From assembly GCA_022486625.1 (NCBI GenBank), contig JAKVKH010000003.1:104215-168214 (forward strand): a stretch of DNA of 64,000 nucleotides, read 5' to 3'. Of the stretch, positions 52,487-61,211 are shown piece by piece. Position numbers and translations under genes: made by a program. The notes under the pieces were generated by a model that ran no database searches, had not been told where the DNA came from, and saw only the letters and a program-made list of their open reading frames with translations. The stretch comes from Butyrivibrio sp. Its GTDB lineage: Bacteria > Bacillota > Clostridia > Lachnospirales > Lachnospiraceae. The number at the start of each line of letters is the position of its first letter. The first letter of the stretch is position 1.

Positions 52487-53125
52487 TTATCTGGCACTTC
52501 TGGCCTTTTCATAATCATCAACAAACTGCATGATAAAGTTTGCGGTTCCTTCAATTCCAAGTTTTGTAGAATTAACAGTCAGATCATAGCTGTCTGCACG
52601 TCCCCATTTTTTGGATGAATAATAATTATAATAGCTTTGACGTTGCTTGTCCTTCTTGGACATCATGTCACGTGCCTTATCATCTGTGGAAATATCTGCA
52701 AAACGTTCACGGATTCGTTTGATTTTAGCAGCTTCATCTGCCTGAATAAATACGTTAATTACATTAGGAAAATCACTGAGTGCATAATCAGCACATCTTC
52801 CAACGATGACACATGGCCCTTCAGAAGCAATCTTTTTTATGGTATCGAACTGTGCCAGAAATACTTTATGGCTGATCGGCATGTCAACAAAACTGGATGA
52901 GTTGTATCCGAAGGAATAGGTATCCATTACAAGATTATACATGAAAGAATTGGTGGGACGCTCATCATGGTTTTCGATCATTTCCTCACAGAATCCGCTT
53001 TCTCTGGCTACTCTTGCAAGAAGTTCCTTATCATAACATTTGATATTGTAATGCTTCGCAATTAATTCTCCGATTTCTCTTCCGCCTGAACCAAACTGAC
53101 GACCAATTGTAATTACAGTATCCAT
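52487..53125 (-). CDS. cytidylate kinase-like family protein
   Basis: The 212-residue protein begins VITIGRQFGSGGREIGE, the P-loop-like pattern of the cytidylate kinase-2 family, and has YDKELLARVARESG and IVGRCADY. It is shorter at the lid than real CMP kinase, so the substrate may differ. A cytidylate-kinase-2 member of Clostridia is usually reported without known substrate. AGGAGGAGC is just before the start on the reverse strand. The gap to the recombinase start is 76 bases. Confidence 0.88.
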   Translation of the reverse strand: MDTVITIGRQFGSGGREIGELIAKHYNIKCYDKELLARVARESGFCEEMIENHDERPTNSFMYNLVMDTYSFGYNSSSFVDMPISHKVFLAQFDTIKKIASEGPCVIVGRCADYALSDFPNVINVFIQADEAAKIKRIRERFADISTDDKARDMMSKKDKQRQSYYNYYSSKKWGRADSYDLTVNSTKLGIEGTANFIMQFVDDYEKARSAR

Positions 53126-53202
53126 ATAAGCTCCTCCTGTTGGTTGGTGTCCGGAAATTCTTTATATAACAGACACTTAATAAAGTTTATCCTTATAAGC
53201 TA

Positions 53203-53231
53203 ATTATAATCAATATAAACTGAAAACTCAA
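53203..53231 (-). promoter_or_regulatory. promoter of the cytidylate kinase-like gene
   Basis: On the reverse strand TTGAGT (53226-53231), a 17-base spacer and a perfect TATAAT (53203-53208). It lies 78 bases before the start. Confidence 0.75.
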
Positions 53232-53273
53232 CCGATATTGATGCTCCGGACGCTAGTACACGGAAACTTTATA

Positions 53274-54200
53274 TCATCTTAAGGTGTCCAGAAGATGTTT
53301 GAAATATTGCGGCAGAGGAGCATCAGTTTCAATATACTGCCCTGTTACCGGATGAATAAAGCCCAGGATTTTGGCATGCAGGCACTGCCCCTCCAGTTTC
53401 CATCTGGACTTTCGATTTCCGGCATAGACTTCATCACCAAGTATCGGATGTCCGATATGTGCCATATGCACACGGATCTGGTGTGTGCGTCCAGTCTCAA
53501 GCTGACAACTGACATAGGTCAGCTGATCCTCTTCAAAGCGTTTGATCACATGATAATGTGTTACTGCATTTTTTGCATGAGGTACATTTACTGCCATTTT
53601 TTTGCGATCCGTTGTGCTTCTGCCGATCGGGGCATCAATCACACCGTCGTCCTGAGGTAGAATACCATAAACAATAGCATGATAGATTCGTCTGATGGAA
53701 TGTTCTTTTAACTGAGCGGCTATGCTTTGATGTGCAGCATCATTTTTGCAGACGATTATGGAACCTGTTGTGTCTTTATCAATACGATGTACAATACCAG
53801 GCCTCAGAACACCGTTAATGCCTGATAGTTGACCCTTGCAATGCCACATGACAGCATTGACCAGGGTGTCTGTAAAATGTCCTGCAGCGGGATGTACGAC
53901 CATTCCTTTGGGCTTGTTGACCACCAGCACATCCTGATCTTCGTAAAGAATGTCCAAAGGAATATCCTGAGCTTCAATATTCAATTCCTGTGCCGGAGGA
54001 ACACACATTTTAATGTGATCACCTTCAACAACTGCGGTACTTGCTTTTACGTTTTGATCATTCAGTGTAACCCTTTTTTCATCCAGCATTTTTCTGATAT
54101 AGGTACGGGAAAATCCTTCTGAAAGCTCACTGATTACTTTATCAATCCGCTCTCCTTCAAGATCGTCTGTAATGACATAATTGTAGATCTGATCGCTCAT
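53274..54200 (-). CDS. RluD-family pseudouridine synthase
   Basis: The 308-residue protein has an S4 domain (about 10-75: ERIDKVISELSEGFSRTYIRKML) and a RluA/RluD catalytic domain. The active site HRIDKDTTGSIIVCKND is near residue 140, with the catalytic Asp in RID, and the TGRTHQIRVHMAHIGHP block follows. In RluD the targets are U1911, U1915 and U1917 in helix 69 of 23S rRNA; this protein has the standard RluD layout. Its ATG overlaps the lspA stop, the lspA-rluD order of most Firmicutes. Confidence 0.93.
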   Translation of the reverse strand: MSDQIYNYVITDDLEGERIDKVISELSEGFSRTYIRKMLDEKRVTLNDQNVKASTAVVEGDHIKMCVPPAQELNIEAQDIPLDILYEDQDVLVVNKPKGMVVHPAAGHFTDTLVNAVMWHCKGQLSGINGVLRPGIVHRIDKDTTGSIIVCKNDAAHQSIAAQLKEHSIRRIYHAIVYGILPQDDGVIDAPIGRSTTDRKKMAVNVPHAKNAVTHYHVIKRFEEDQLTYVSCQLETGRTHQIRVHMAHIGHPILGDEVYAGNRKSRWKLEGQCLHAKILGFIHPVTGQYIETDAPLPQYFKHLLDTLR

Positions 54201-54736
54201 TTAATCTCCCGGTATTTTTTTTGCTGTTTGAAACTTAAGAATGCAAAATCCTGTTCCTTATATACAAACAGGAAAAGAATGATAAATAATGCGGTAGATA
54301 CTGTTACATAAATATCCGCCACATTAAAAATCGGGAAATTAATCAGTACAAAATAGATAAAATCAACGACATAGTTATTTGCCAGTCGATCAATCATATT
54401 ACCACAGGCACCACTACATACCATTACAAGGAGAATGTGCATGATATTGTATTTCTTATCGTCGGGCAACAGATATATAACATATGCGATAATAAACATG
54501 ATCATAATTGCAATCAGGATGAAGAAAAATTTCTGGTTCTGGAGCATTCCAAATGCGGCCCCTTTGTTTTCAAGATAATTAAGTTCCAACACCCCTTTGA
54601 TAATCGGAACTGCAGGCTGATCTTTCAGCTGAAGGACTGCCAGATATTTTGTAAACTGATCAAATAAAACGAGTATGATCATCAGAATAATATCAAATAA
54701 AATGAACTTTTTCTTCTTATTGCTTGGTTTTAACAT
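54197..54736 (-). CDS. lspA: lipoprotein signal peptidase LspA
   Basis: The 179-residue protein is a four-transmembrane aspartic protease that removes the signal peptide of prolipoproteins. The conserved blocks are GNMIDR, NYVVDF and FNVADIY, with the catalytic aspartates in the last two. ATG 54736 with AGGAGAG upstream is chosen; an in-frame TTG at 54757 would overlap the aroB stop. The window has several lipoprotein genes, for which LspA is the processing enzyme. Confidence 0.95.
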   Translation of the reverse strand: MLKPSNKKKKFILFDIILMIILVLFDQFTKYLAVLQLKDQPAVPIIKGVLELNYLENKGAAFGMLQNQKFFFILIAIMIMFIIAYVIYLLPDDKKYNIMHILLVMVCSGACGNMIDRLANNYVVDFIYFVLINFPIFNVADIYVTVSTALFIILFLFVYKEQDFAFLSFKQQKKYREIK

Positions 54737-54753
54737 TGGTTGTACTCTCCTGT

Positions 54754-55857
54754 TCAATCGCCGTTTTCGACATATAAAATTTCATTGATAGCATTACGAA
54801 TCTCATTTTCTGTTACATCGGTATGAATGACTCCCTTGCCCAGATCTTTCAGCAGAATAAAGCGTATGGTACCGGAATCTTCTTTTTTATCTGATTTCAT
54901 GAGCGTCATGATTTCATCAGGATCAATATTTTCTACTGAAATCGGAAGTCCGAATGGTACAAACATATCACGGATTTCATAATAATCTTCCTCACTCAGA
55001 AGCCCCTTCTGCCAGGAAATGTAAGCTGCTGCAATACTGCCAAGTGCGACACATTCGCCATGAAAAAGCTCGAAATTACGGGCTTTTTCAATCGCATGTC
55101 CTATCGTATGTCCATAATTTAAAAGTGCGCGCTCACCTTTTTCTGTTGGATCTTTTTCAACCACTTCTTTTTTGATTTCACAGCTCCTGCGAATCATGGG
55201 AAGCAGAACCTCAGCATCACGGTCATTAATCTCATAAATATGATCTACCAGCCATGAATAGAATTCCTGATCTTTAATCAATCCGTATTTCATTACTTCG
55301 GCAAATCCGGATGCATACTGTCTGGCATCCAGGGTACTGAGAACAGAAATGTTAATATAAACAAGAGATGGCATATAAAAAGCGCCGATCATATTCTTAT
55401 AACCTTCAAAATCAACACCTGTTTTACCACCCACGCTGCTGTCTGTCTGCGCAAGTAATGTGGTAGGAATCTGAATAAAGGAAATTCCACGCAGATATGT
55501 TGCAGCACAGAAGCCGGTAATATCTCCGGTAACACCGCCGCCAAGCGCAATCAGAAGATCATGCCGGTCGAGATGCTGCGCAATCAGAAACGCATAAATA
55601 TCATGAACCGTATTCAGATTTTTATAGTCTTCTCCTGCAGGAATTTCATAAACTAAAACCGGATGATGTTCATCCTGAATTGCATCCTGTACTGTTTTTC
55701 CATAAACGGGCTGCACATTTGAATCTGTAATAATGACAATCCGGCGATTTCTAAAGCCAAGACAATCAATCTGATCCTTAAGCTCATCAAAACTCTGTGT
55801 GAAAAGAATATCATAACAGGGTTTTCCATTATAACTTACATTCATTGTTTCACTCAT
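54754..55857 (-). CDS. aroB: 3-dehydroquinate synthase
   Basis: The roughly 367-residue AroB turns DAHP into 3-dehydroquinate in the shikimate pathway, needing NAD and a metal ion. Key blocks are LIALGGGVTGDITGF, TTLLAQTDSSVGGKTGVD, and YGHTIGHAIE with the metal-binding His residues. The frame is open upstream to 56001, but the ATG at 55857 with GGGAGAA is the usual N-terminus (SETMNVSY), and a sepF terminator lies in the extra part. No other aro gene is in the window. Confidence 0.95.
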   Translation of the reverse strand: MSETMNVSYNGKPCYDILFTQSFDELKDQIDCLGFRNRRIVIITDSNVQPVYGKTVQDAIQDEHHPVLVYEIPAGEDYKNLNTVHDIYAFLIAQHLDRHDLLIALGGGVTGDITGFCAATYLRGISFIQIPTTLLAQTDSSVGGKTGVDFEGYKNMIGAFYMPSLVYINISVLSTLDARQYASGFAEVMKYGLIKDQEFYSWLVDHIYEINDRDAEVLLPMIRRSCEIKKEVVEKDPTEKGERALLNYGHTIGHAIEKARNFELFHGECVALGSIAAAYISWQKGLLSEEDYYEIRDMFVPFGLPISVENIDPDEIMTLMKSDKKEDSGTIRFILLKDLGKGVIHTDVTENEIRNAINEILYVENGD

Positions 55858-55939
55858 GAAAAATATTCTCCCGCTTATATCAATATGATTAAGTGCAGAT
55901 ATAATATCATATGCACTCAGAAAACTTCTTACGTATCCT

Positions 55940-55975
55940 GAAAGAAAAAGCAGAAGCAAAACTGATGCTTCTGCT
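55940..55975 (-). terminator. intrinsic terminator after sepF
   Basis: A 10-base perfect stem (55949-55958 with 55966-55975) with a 7-base loop is followed on the reverse strand by T5CT3. It separates sepF from aroB. Confidence 0.88.
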
Positions 55976-55997
55976 GATTCAGATGACATGATAAAAA

Positions 55998-56528
55998 TCA
56001 ACCAATCTGCTGTGGACCATCATGCTGGCCTACATTATCGTCAAATGTTCCATTTAAAATATCCTGAAAGTCTCCGGAAATGTCTACGCTTGCAGGGGTA
56101 ATAATGAAAATGTATTTCGAAATTTTCTGAAGATTTCCACGAATGGCAAAACAGGAACCGGATGTAAAATCAATGATTCTCTGTGCAATTTCTACATCAA
56201 GTCCCTCGAGATTAAGGACAACAGTACGATTTGCAAGAAGGGTTTCAGTAATCTCTCTGGCATCTTCTACCGTAGTCGGCTTAATTACACATACTTCCAT
56301 GCCGGCAGTTGTCATGGACTTTCTGGTACGGGTAGCGGGCATCTGCTTGATTGGTGTTTTTTTCAGCTTATCTTCCGGAATTTCAATCGATGGATCATCT
56401 TTTCCGACAGGAGCCTTATGAACCTGGTCGGCACCATTTTCATCATAATAGGCTTCTTCATCAGAATCGTAATAATCATCTTCTCCGTTTAACTTCATGG
56501 CAGTTAAGAACTTATCCATCATGCTCAT
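55998..56528 (-). CDS. sepF: cell division protein SepF
   Basis: The roughly 176-residue SepF anchors and bundles FtsZ at the division site. It begins with an amphipathic membrane-binding helix (MSMMDKFLTAMKL), then a disordered acidic linker (about 20-75) with Asp/Glu/Tyr. The C-terminal SepF domain (about 85-165) has AREITETLLANRTVVLNLEG and SGSCFAIRGNLQKIS. The ATG at 56528, preceded by GAGGAGAAATGAA, is preferred to the in-frame TTG at 56546. Confidence 0.95.
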   Translation of the reverse strand: MSMMDKFLTAMKLNGEDDYYDSDEEAYYDENGADQVHKAPVGKDDPSIEIPEDKLKKTPIKQMPATRTRKSMTTAGMEVCVIKPTTVEDAREITETLLANRTVVLNLEGLDVEIAQRIIDFTSGSCFAIRGNLQKISKYIFIITPASVDISGDFQDILNGTFDDNVGQHDGPQQIG

Positions 56529-56611
56529 TTTTTCATTTCTCCTCAATATTTAAACGATCTGAAAAATTTTCATATAGACCGCCATCATTATAATTAAAAT
56601 TATACAAAGAT

Positions 56612-56640
56612 ATTATCGTAGTTTTTTCAGCCTGTGTCAA
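56612..56640 (-). promoter_or_regulatory. sepF promoter
   Basis: On the reverse strand TTGACA (56635-56640), a 17-base spacer and GATAAT (56612-56617). It lies 84 bases before the sepF start. Confidence 0.82.
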
Positions 56641-56676
56641 TGCCTTTTGCCTTATCACAATTTATGGATAACATGA

Positions 56677-58071
56677 TTATTCATAAATCAGTTCATTTTC
56701 ATTTACAGTAGAGGTATCCAGAACAATGTAATCATATACATTAAGACCATATTGTGTATTTGACTGCACGATTGAATATTCATTATTCTGATATAAAATA
56801 TTGATCTGCTTAAAGTCCGCATAACCCTTATTAATGTTATATACGCCAATCAGAGAATCCTGTTTGCTGATCGTATATTTTTCAGTTGATTCAGGTTTGA
56901 TCAGTATATCACCAGCTCTGAGCGTCGAATCATCAAGATAGTATTCAGTATCTGTTTCGTTGTAAATCTGCGTCTGAACAAATTCAGTCGTTTCCTTACC
57001 ATCTTCAGTATAGGTATCTCTCATGACTCCGGTTTTATTATCCTGACCGGTTGTAACATATTCCTTGGGCACAATAAAGAAATTCTTTTTTACAATTGCA
57101 GAATTGGGAATTTTAAGCCCTTTCTGATCTTCAGTGATCAGTTCAATGTTCAGATACCGGTCTGTTGCAAAAGTCAGCATGGAATTGGTAAAGGTCAGAT
57201 CAACGAAAGTTTCCCCGGCATTATTGGTATAGCTGGTAACAGCAGCCCAGGATTCATCCTGATTCTTCAGAAAACGAACCTTGATGTATCCAAGGTCAGT
57301 CAGCTCTTTTGCTTTTTTGGCATCTGTTTTGATGGCAACTGACCAGGTCTCATTGGTAGACAGCTTATACACCGGATCACCTACGGAAACAAGTGCATTG
57401 TTTACCAGCTGTGTTTTGGCATATTTTGAATCATCAAACATTGCGGAAGTGAGATTTTCCAACTTGGTCTGCTCAAAACCATCGGTGGAATAAACAACGA
57501 TTCCTGTGTCTTCTGCATTGCAATAATTAATGGACTGGGATTTGCTACCGCCATTCAAAGATTGAATATTCTTAAGAATGCTGGCATTGGCAAGCTTCTG
57601 AACTGTACCTGTCATACTTGTTTTGAAGTCGTAGACACTGCTGAACTGAGCAGGTTGGAATCCAGAAGAAAAATCTACAACCTGTGAACGTAGTTCACTG
57701 AGGTCATCATCAGATAATGTGACGTCATTTGTTCCCTGTGCCTTGAGTTCATCCAACAGTTGTCCGGATTCATCTACAGTATAAACAAGGTTGCCTACGG
57801 CTACTCTTCGGCCTTCGGTTGCAAAATAATTTACATAGCCTGCAAGCTTGCTTTTCACCACTTCTTCGTCACGAAGCGCAATTCCCTCATAAATGTTATC
57901 TGTAGAAAGAGAACCTTCCATAACTTCGTATCCGACAATGTGCTTTGAATTAAAATAGATAAAGACACAGATAATTACATACACCAGAATGACTGCAAAA
58001 ATAATCATACCGATATTTATATTAAGACTTCTGGGATATTTTGTGACCTTATTCCTTCTATTTCCTGGCAT
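56677..58071 (-). CDS. HlyD-like membrane-anchored protein
   Basis: The 464-residue protein has a basic N-terminus, one membrane segment (about 20-42) and a large outside part. The biotinyl/lipoyl-like sequence IALRDEEVVKSKLAGYVNYFATEGRRVAVG (about 65-95, split here as family-like halves) and the C-terminal beta-rich part are typical of HlyD-type adaptors. No ABC exporter gene is near, so a tripartite efflux pump is not shown. It is placed before sepF on the same strand and might belong to a division-linked set in this family; the role is unknown. Confidence 0.72.
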   Translation of the reverse strand: MPGNRRNKVTKYPRSLNINIGMIIFAVILVYVIICVFIYFNSKHIVGYEVMEGSLSTDNIYEGIALRDEEVVKSKLAGYVNYFATEGRRVAVGNLVYTVDESGQLLDELKAQGTNDVTLSDDDLSELRSQVVDFSSGFQPAQFSSVYDFKTSMTGTVQKLANASILKNIQSLNGGSKSQSINYCNAEDTGIVVYSTDGFEQTKLENLTSAMFDDSKYAKTQLVNNALVSVGDPVYKLSTNETWSVAIKTDAKKAKELTDLGYIKVRFLKNQDESWAAVTSYTNNAGETFVDLTFTNSMLTFATDRYLNIELITEDQKGLKIPNSAIVKKNFFIVPKEYVTTGQDNKTGVMRDTYTEDGKETTEFVQTQIYNETDTEYYLDDSTLRAGDILIKPESTEKYTISKQDSLIGVYNINKGYADFKQINILYQNNEYSIVQSNTQYGLNVYDYIVLDTSTVNENELIYE

Positions 58072-58089
58072 ATCCGATAACCTACCCTC

Positions 58090-58124
58090 AAAAAGAAAGC
58101 CGCGGAAGAAACAGCCGCGGCTTT
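58090..58124 (-). terminator. intrinsic terminator after the P-loop gene
   Basis: A GC-rich 10-base stem (58096-58105 with 58115-58124) and 9-base loop, followed on the reverse strand by T3CT5. It divides the P-loop gene from the HlyD-like gene. Confidence 0.88.
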
Positions 58125-58139
58125 ACTTTATTATTTAAA

Positions 58140-58559
58140 TTAAAGAGAAATCACAACCTTGGATTTTACTTCTTCCGGGAGTTCCTGTTCATCCATTGAT
58201 ACACTTAATACAAAATCAACGTTAAACTTTTCGCTCAGCTTATCCAGTTTTTCAATTGTTTGGGTGATGTCTTTTCCTTCGAGATTTGCAATTTTTAAGA
58301 AGCTGTCGAAATACATCTGCTGAAGATCGTGATCCTGAGAAATGATTCCACTGATAAAACCGATAAATTCGTCTGCATTGGATACCATAAATTCCGGAGC
58401 AACAATTAATCTGATCTTATTATTAAGCTCATACATATGTTTTGTATTTTTATCCAGAAAAACAATATTACCAAGGATATTTTTTACTTCGGCATTTACC
58501 TTGTCCAAAAGACATTTTGTCTTGCCCTTCCCCTTTTTGCCTACAATCAGCTGAACCAT
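58140..58559 (-). CDS. small P-loop protein, unknown function
   Basis: The roughly 139-residue protein starts VQLIVGKKGKGKTK, a Walker A motif (GKKGKGKT) right at the N-terminus. A FVLSVSMDEQ strand near residue 125 could serve as part of a Walker B. It resembles small ATPases often labelled PilT-like in annotations, but it is too short for that. AAGGAGGA precedes ATG 58559, better than the upstream ATG 58586. It has its own promoter, operator-like palindrome and terminator. Confidence 0.78.
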   Translation of the reverse strand: MVQLIVGKKGKGKTKCLLDKVNAEVKNILGNIVFLDKNTKHMYELNNKIRLIVAPEFMVSNADEFIGFISGIISQDHDLQQMYFDSFLKIANLEGKDITQTIEKLDKLSEKFNVDFVLSVSMDEQELPEEVKSKVVISL

Positions 58560-58591
58560 ATCGGTATCCTCCTTGTGTAATTTCATTGCTA

Positions 58592-58617
58592 AATCAAGAT
58601 ACTGTCACATCTTGATT
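58592..58617. repeat. operator-like palindrome before the P-loop gene
   Basis: AATCAAGAT (58592-58600), an 8-base spacer and ATCTTGATT (58609-58617) are perfect arms. They start 3 bases beyond the -10 box and span the expected transcription start. Confidence 0.7.
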
Positions 58618-58619
58618 CA

Positions 58620-58648
58620 ATTATATGTTAAGTACATGTAAAACACAA
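58620..58648 (-). promoter_or_regulatory. promoter of the P-loop gene
   Basis: On the reverse strand TTGTGT (58643-58648), a 17-base spacer and a perfect TATAAT (58620-58625). It begins directly after the carboxypeptidase stop. Confidence 0.75.
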
Positions 58649-58650
58649 CC

Positions 58651-59634
58651 TCAATTAGTGATTTTATTAAGCATAGAAGTCATTTCGTTATAGAGTGTAT
58701 CACTGTCCTCTGCCCGCATGACAACAGAGATATACGGGTTCCCGGACTTGTCCTGTGCGTACAGAATCAGACAATGTCCTGCTGCATTCGTGGTGCCGGT
58801 TTTGCCTCCAATGACGGTAATATCAGTAGGCGCTTCTTTTTCTCCCTTAAGATACAGATTTGTAGAATGAATATCTACCTTTACCGCAGTACCGCTCTTA
58901 TCCGTATAGGAAGTTGTATAGGTCGGCTGATTGATGATCTGCTGAAATTCCTTATACTGCATTGCTGCGTTGAACATAAGGTACATGTCATAGGGTGTAA
59001 CATAGTGCTCATCTGCAGTCAGTCCGTTCGGATTGGCAAAATGGCTTCCGGTTGCGCCAATGGCAACTGCTTCTGCATTCATCATTTCTACAAATTTATC
59101 GACAGAACCGCCGATGTTGTCTGCAATCATGACCGCGACATCATTTGCTGAATAAATCAGAAGAATATGCAGTGCCTGATCCAATGTCATCTGATCGCCT
59201 TCTTTGAGTCCAATCAGCTGTGCACCGTTTTCTGAAATGTAAACATCTGAAGAAGCAGTAAGCATCTGGTCCAGTTTTCCATATTTAAGCGCTACAAGTG
59301 CAGTCATGACCTTGGTAAGACTTGCAGGTTCCACCTGCTTGTTTACGTTTACCGCATAGAGCGTTTTTTTATTCTTCAGGTCAAAAAGCCCTGCGCAGCT
59401 GGCTTCAGATAAGGAGACAGACGAATCTGCAATATCCGAGTTCACTACACAGAGATTTGAAGCAAATGTATCCAGCATCTGCGTTGAACCGCCGTTTTTA
59501 TAGGCAGAAAGTGAATATTTCATTGAATATGTTGTAGCACCGCAGCCTGTTAACACAAGTACGGCTGCCAGCAGAACGGAGATCAGCTGACAGCTGTAAT
59601 GAATTTTACTGTTACATTTATTTGTACATTTCAC
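58651..59634 (-). CDS. D-alanyl-D-alanine carboxypeptidase lipoprotein
   Basis: The roughly 327-residue protein has a lipoprotein signal with lipobox LTGC (Cys31). The S11 peptidase motifs are SLTK (Ser105, Lys108), SAN (162-164) and KTG (278-280). Such low-molecular-weight PBPs trim the terminal D-Ala of peptidoglycan stems. Lipid anchoring, rather than a C-terminal amphipathic helix, is uncommon for the family. The start is read as GTG 59634 with AGGAGA upstream, 17 bases inside mgsA; the frame is open further to 59754, but those residues lie wholly within mgsA. Confidence 0.88.
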   Translation of the reverse strand: MKCTNKCNSKIHYSCQLISVLLAAVLVLTGCGATTYSMKYSLSAYKNGGSTQMLDTFASNLCVVNSDIADSSVSLSEASCAGLFDLKNKKTLYAVNVNKQVEPASLTKVMTALVALKYGKLDQMLTASSDVYISENGAQLIGLKEGDQMTLDQALHILLIYSANDVAVMIADNIGGSVDKFVEMMNAEAVAIGATGSHFANPNGLTADEHYVTPYDMYLMFNAAMQYKEFQQIINQPTYTTSYTDKSGTAVKVDIHSTNLYLKGEKEAPTDITVIGGKTGTTNAAGHCLILYAQDKSGNPYISVVMRAEDSDTLYNEMTSMLNKITN

Positions 59635-60013
59635 GCCACTCAAGATCTCCTCTGTCCAGTGATTTGATGAGCAGTTCAGCAGAAGCAAGATTCGTAGCAA
59701 CAGGAATGTTATGCACATCACAAAGATGCATGACATTTCCGACATCCGGTTCATGAGATTTCTGCGTCAGCGGATCACGAAGGAAAATGACAAGATCGAT
59801 TTCATTGTGTTCAATTGCAGCGCCGATCTGCTGCTCTCCGCCAAGATGTCCTGCCAGAAACTTGTGAACATTCAGGTTGGTTACCTCTTCAATCAGTCTT
59901 CCTGTTGTTCCTGTAGCATATAACTCATTCTTACTGAGAATACCTCTGTATGCGATGCAAAAATTCTGCATCAGCTTCTTCTTCGCATCATGCGCAATCA
60001 GTGCAATATTCAT
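59618..60013 (-). CDS. mgsA: methylglyoxal synthase
   Basis: The 131-residue MgsA turns dihydroxyacetone phosphate into methylglyoxal and phosphate, a bypass of lower glycolysis. It has the blocks [29 protein letters not shown] and [16 protein letters not shown] with the catalytic Asp and His of the family. It is at the end of the mrdA-rodA-mgsA run, as in many clostridia. AGGAGGATGTTACAGAT precedes the start. Confidence 0.96.
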   Translation of the reverse strand: MNIALIAHDAKKKLMQNFCIAYRGILSKNELYATGTTGRLIEEVTNLNVHKFLAGHLGGEQQIGAAIEHNEIDLVIFLRDPLTQKSHEPDVGNVMHLCDVHNIPVATNLASAELLIKSLDRGDLEWREMYK

Positions 60014-60074
60014 ATCTGTAACATCCTCCTGTATATTTTTGAAAGTGAAGATTTTCAGAACAGATCATCCACAA

Positions 60075-61184
60075 TCAGTATTTTCTGCTTTGCAATTTCA
60101 CATTCAGAACAAATCCTATTCCTATGTATACGCTGACAAGCGAGGTCAGTCCGGAACTGACCAGTGGTAACGGAATACCCGTATTAGGCAGCGTTCCGGT
60201 TGCAACACCGATATTCATAAATCCCTGAAATCCGATCCAGCATGCCATTCCTGTTGCAATTACAGCCCCGGCGACATCTTTTGCCTTCGCTGCAATCCGG
60301 AGACATTCAATTGCAATTGCAAGGATCAGTACCACCACAATGACGGAACCGATAAATCCAAACTCCTCACCCACAACGGTAAAAATGAAATCTGTCTGTG
60401 ATTCGGAAATGAAGCCACCATTCAGAACAGAACTGATTTCATTGGTATTATAACCTTTTCCCTGAAGCTGACCGGAGCCAATAGCCATCATGGAATTCAG
60501 TGTCTGATAAGCCTCTGCATTGGCGTAATTCTCAGGATGGAGCCAGGCCAGAATTCTCTTTTGCTGATAGTCATGTAAAAAAGGACTGTTTGGCTGTATT
60601 GCACTGTAAAAAATGACAGCAACGGAAGGGATTGATATTGCCAGAACACCTGCGACAAGTTTCCAGCTGATTCCTCCGACGAACATGACCATACAGAATA
60701 TGACCATGACCATAACACTTGTTGATAGATCCGGCTGTCGCAGGATCAGTACCAGCGGCGGCAGTAATAACAACAGACATAGAAATACAAAACGCATATT
60801 TTTGATTTTATTCTTATACTTCATAATAAACTGCGCATAGAATAAAATCAATAAAATTTTGGCAATTTCCGAAGGCTGAAAAGTGATTCCGAAGAGCCTC
60901 AGCCAACGCTGTGAACCATTTGTGGAACTGCCGTTAAAAATAACCAGCAGAAGTAAAATCAGATTCAAAACATAAAATACCCAATAAAAACGGATCAGCT
61001 GTGTATAGTCCATCAGTGAAATGAAAACCATCAGAACAATGCCCAAAACAATTCCGAGAATCTGCTTATTCCGCAGAGACTCATCTGCTGCACTGCTGAT
61101 TGCCAGTACACCGACAATGGAAAGCGCTATGGTCAGTATGATCAAATAAAAGTCATAATTTTTTACACTGTAACGTTTTAACAT
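60075..61184 (-). CDS. rodA: RodA/FtsW-type SEDS glycosyltransferase
   Basis: The 369-residue protein has about ten transmembrane segments and the SEDS motifs FQPSEIAKI (near 105) and GTLPNTGIPLPLVSSGLTS (near 330). It polymerises lipid II into glycan strands, working with a class B PBP. The PBP2 gene lies 27 bases upstream on the same strand, the mrdA-rodA pair for side-wall growth. CAAAGGAGTCTT precedes the start. Confidence 0.94.
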   Translation of the reverse strand: MLKRYSVKNYDFYLIILTIALSIVGVLAISSAADESLRNKQILGIVLGIVLMVFISLMDYTQLIRFYWVFYVLNLILLLLVIFNGSSTNGSQRWLRLFGITFQPSEIAKILLILFYAQFIMKYKNKIKNMRFVFLCLLLLLPPLVLILRQPDLSTSVMVMVIFCMVMFVGGISWKLVAGVLAISIPSVAVIFYSAIQPNSPFLHDYQQKRILAWLHPENYANAEAYQTLNSMMAIGSGQLQGKGYNTNEISSVLNGGFISESQTDFIFTVVGEEFGFIGSVIVVVLILAIAIECLRIAAKAKDVAGAVIATGMACWIGFQGFMNIGVATGTLPNTGIPLPLVSSGLTSLVSVYIGIGFVLNVKLQSRKY

Positions 61185-61211
61185 AAGACTCCTTTGGAGA
61201 TTACTTACGGA

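Noticed and set aside
55858..56001. N-terminal extension of AroB
   Set aside because: It would run through the sepF terminator and add a hydrophobic segment absent from AroB.
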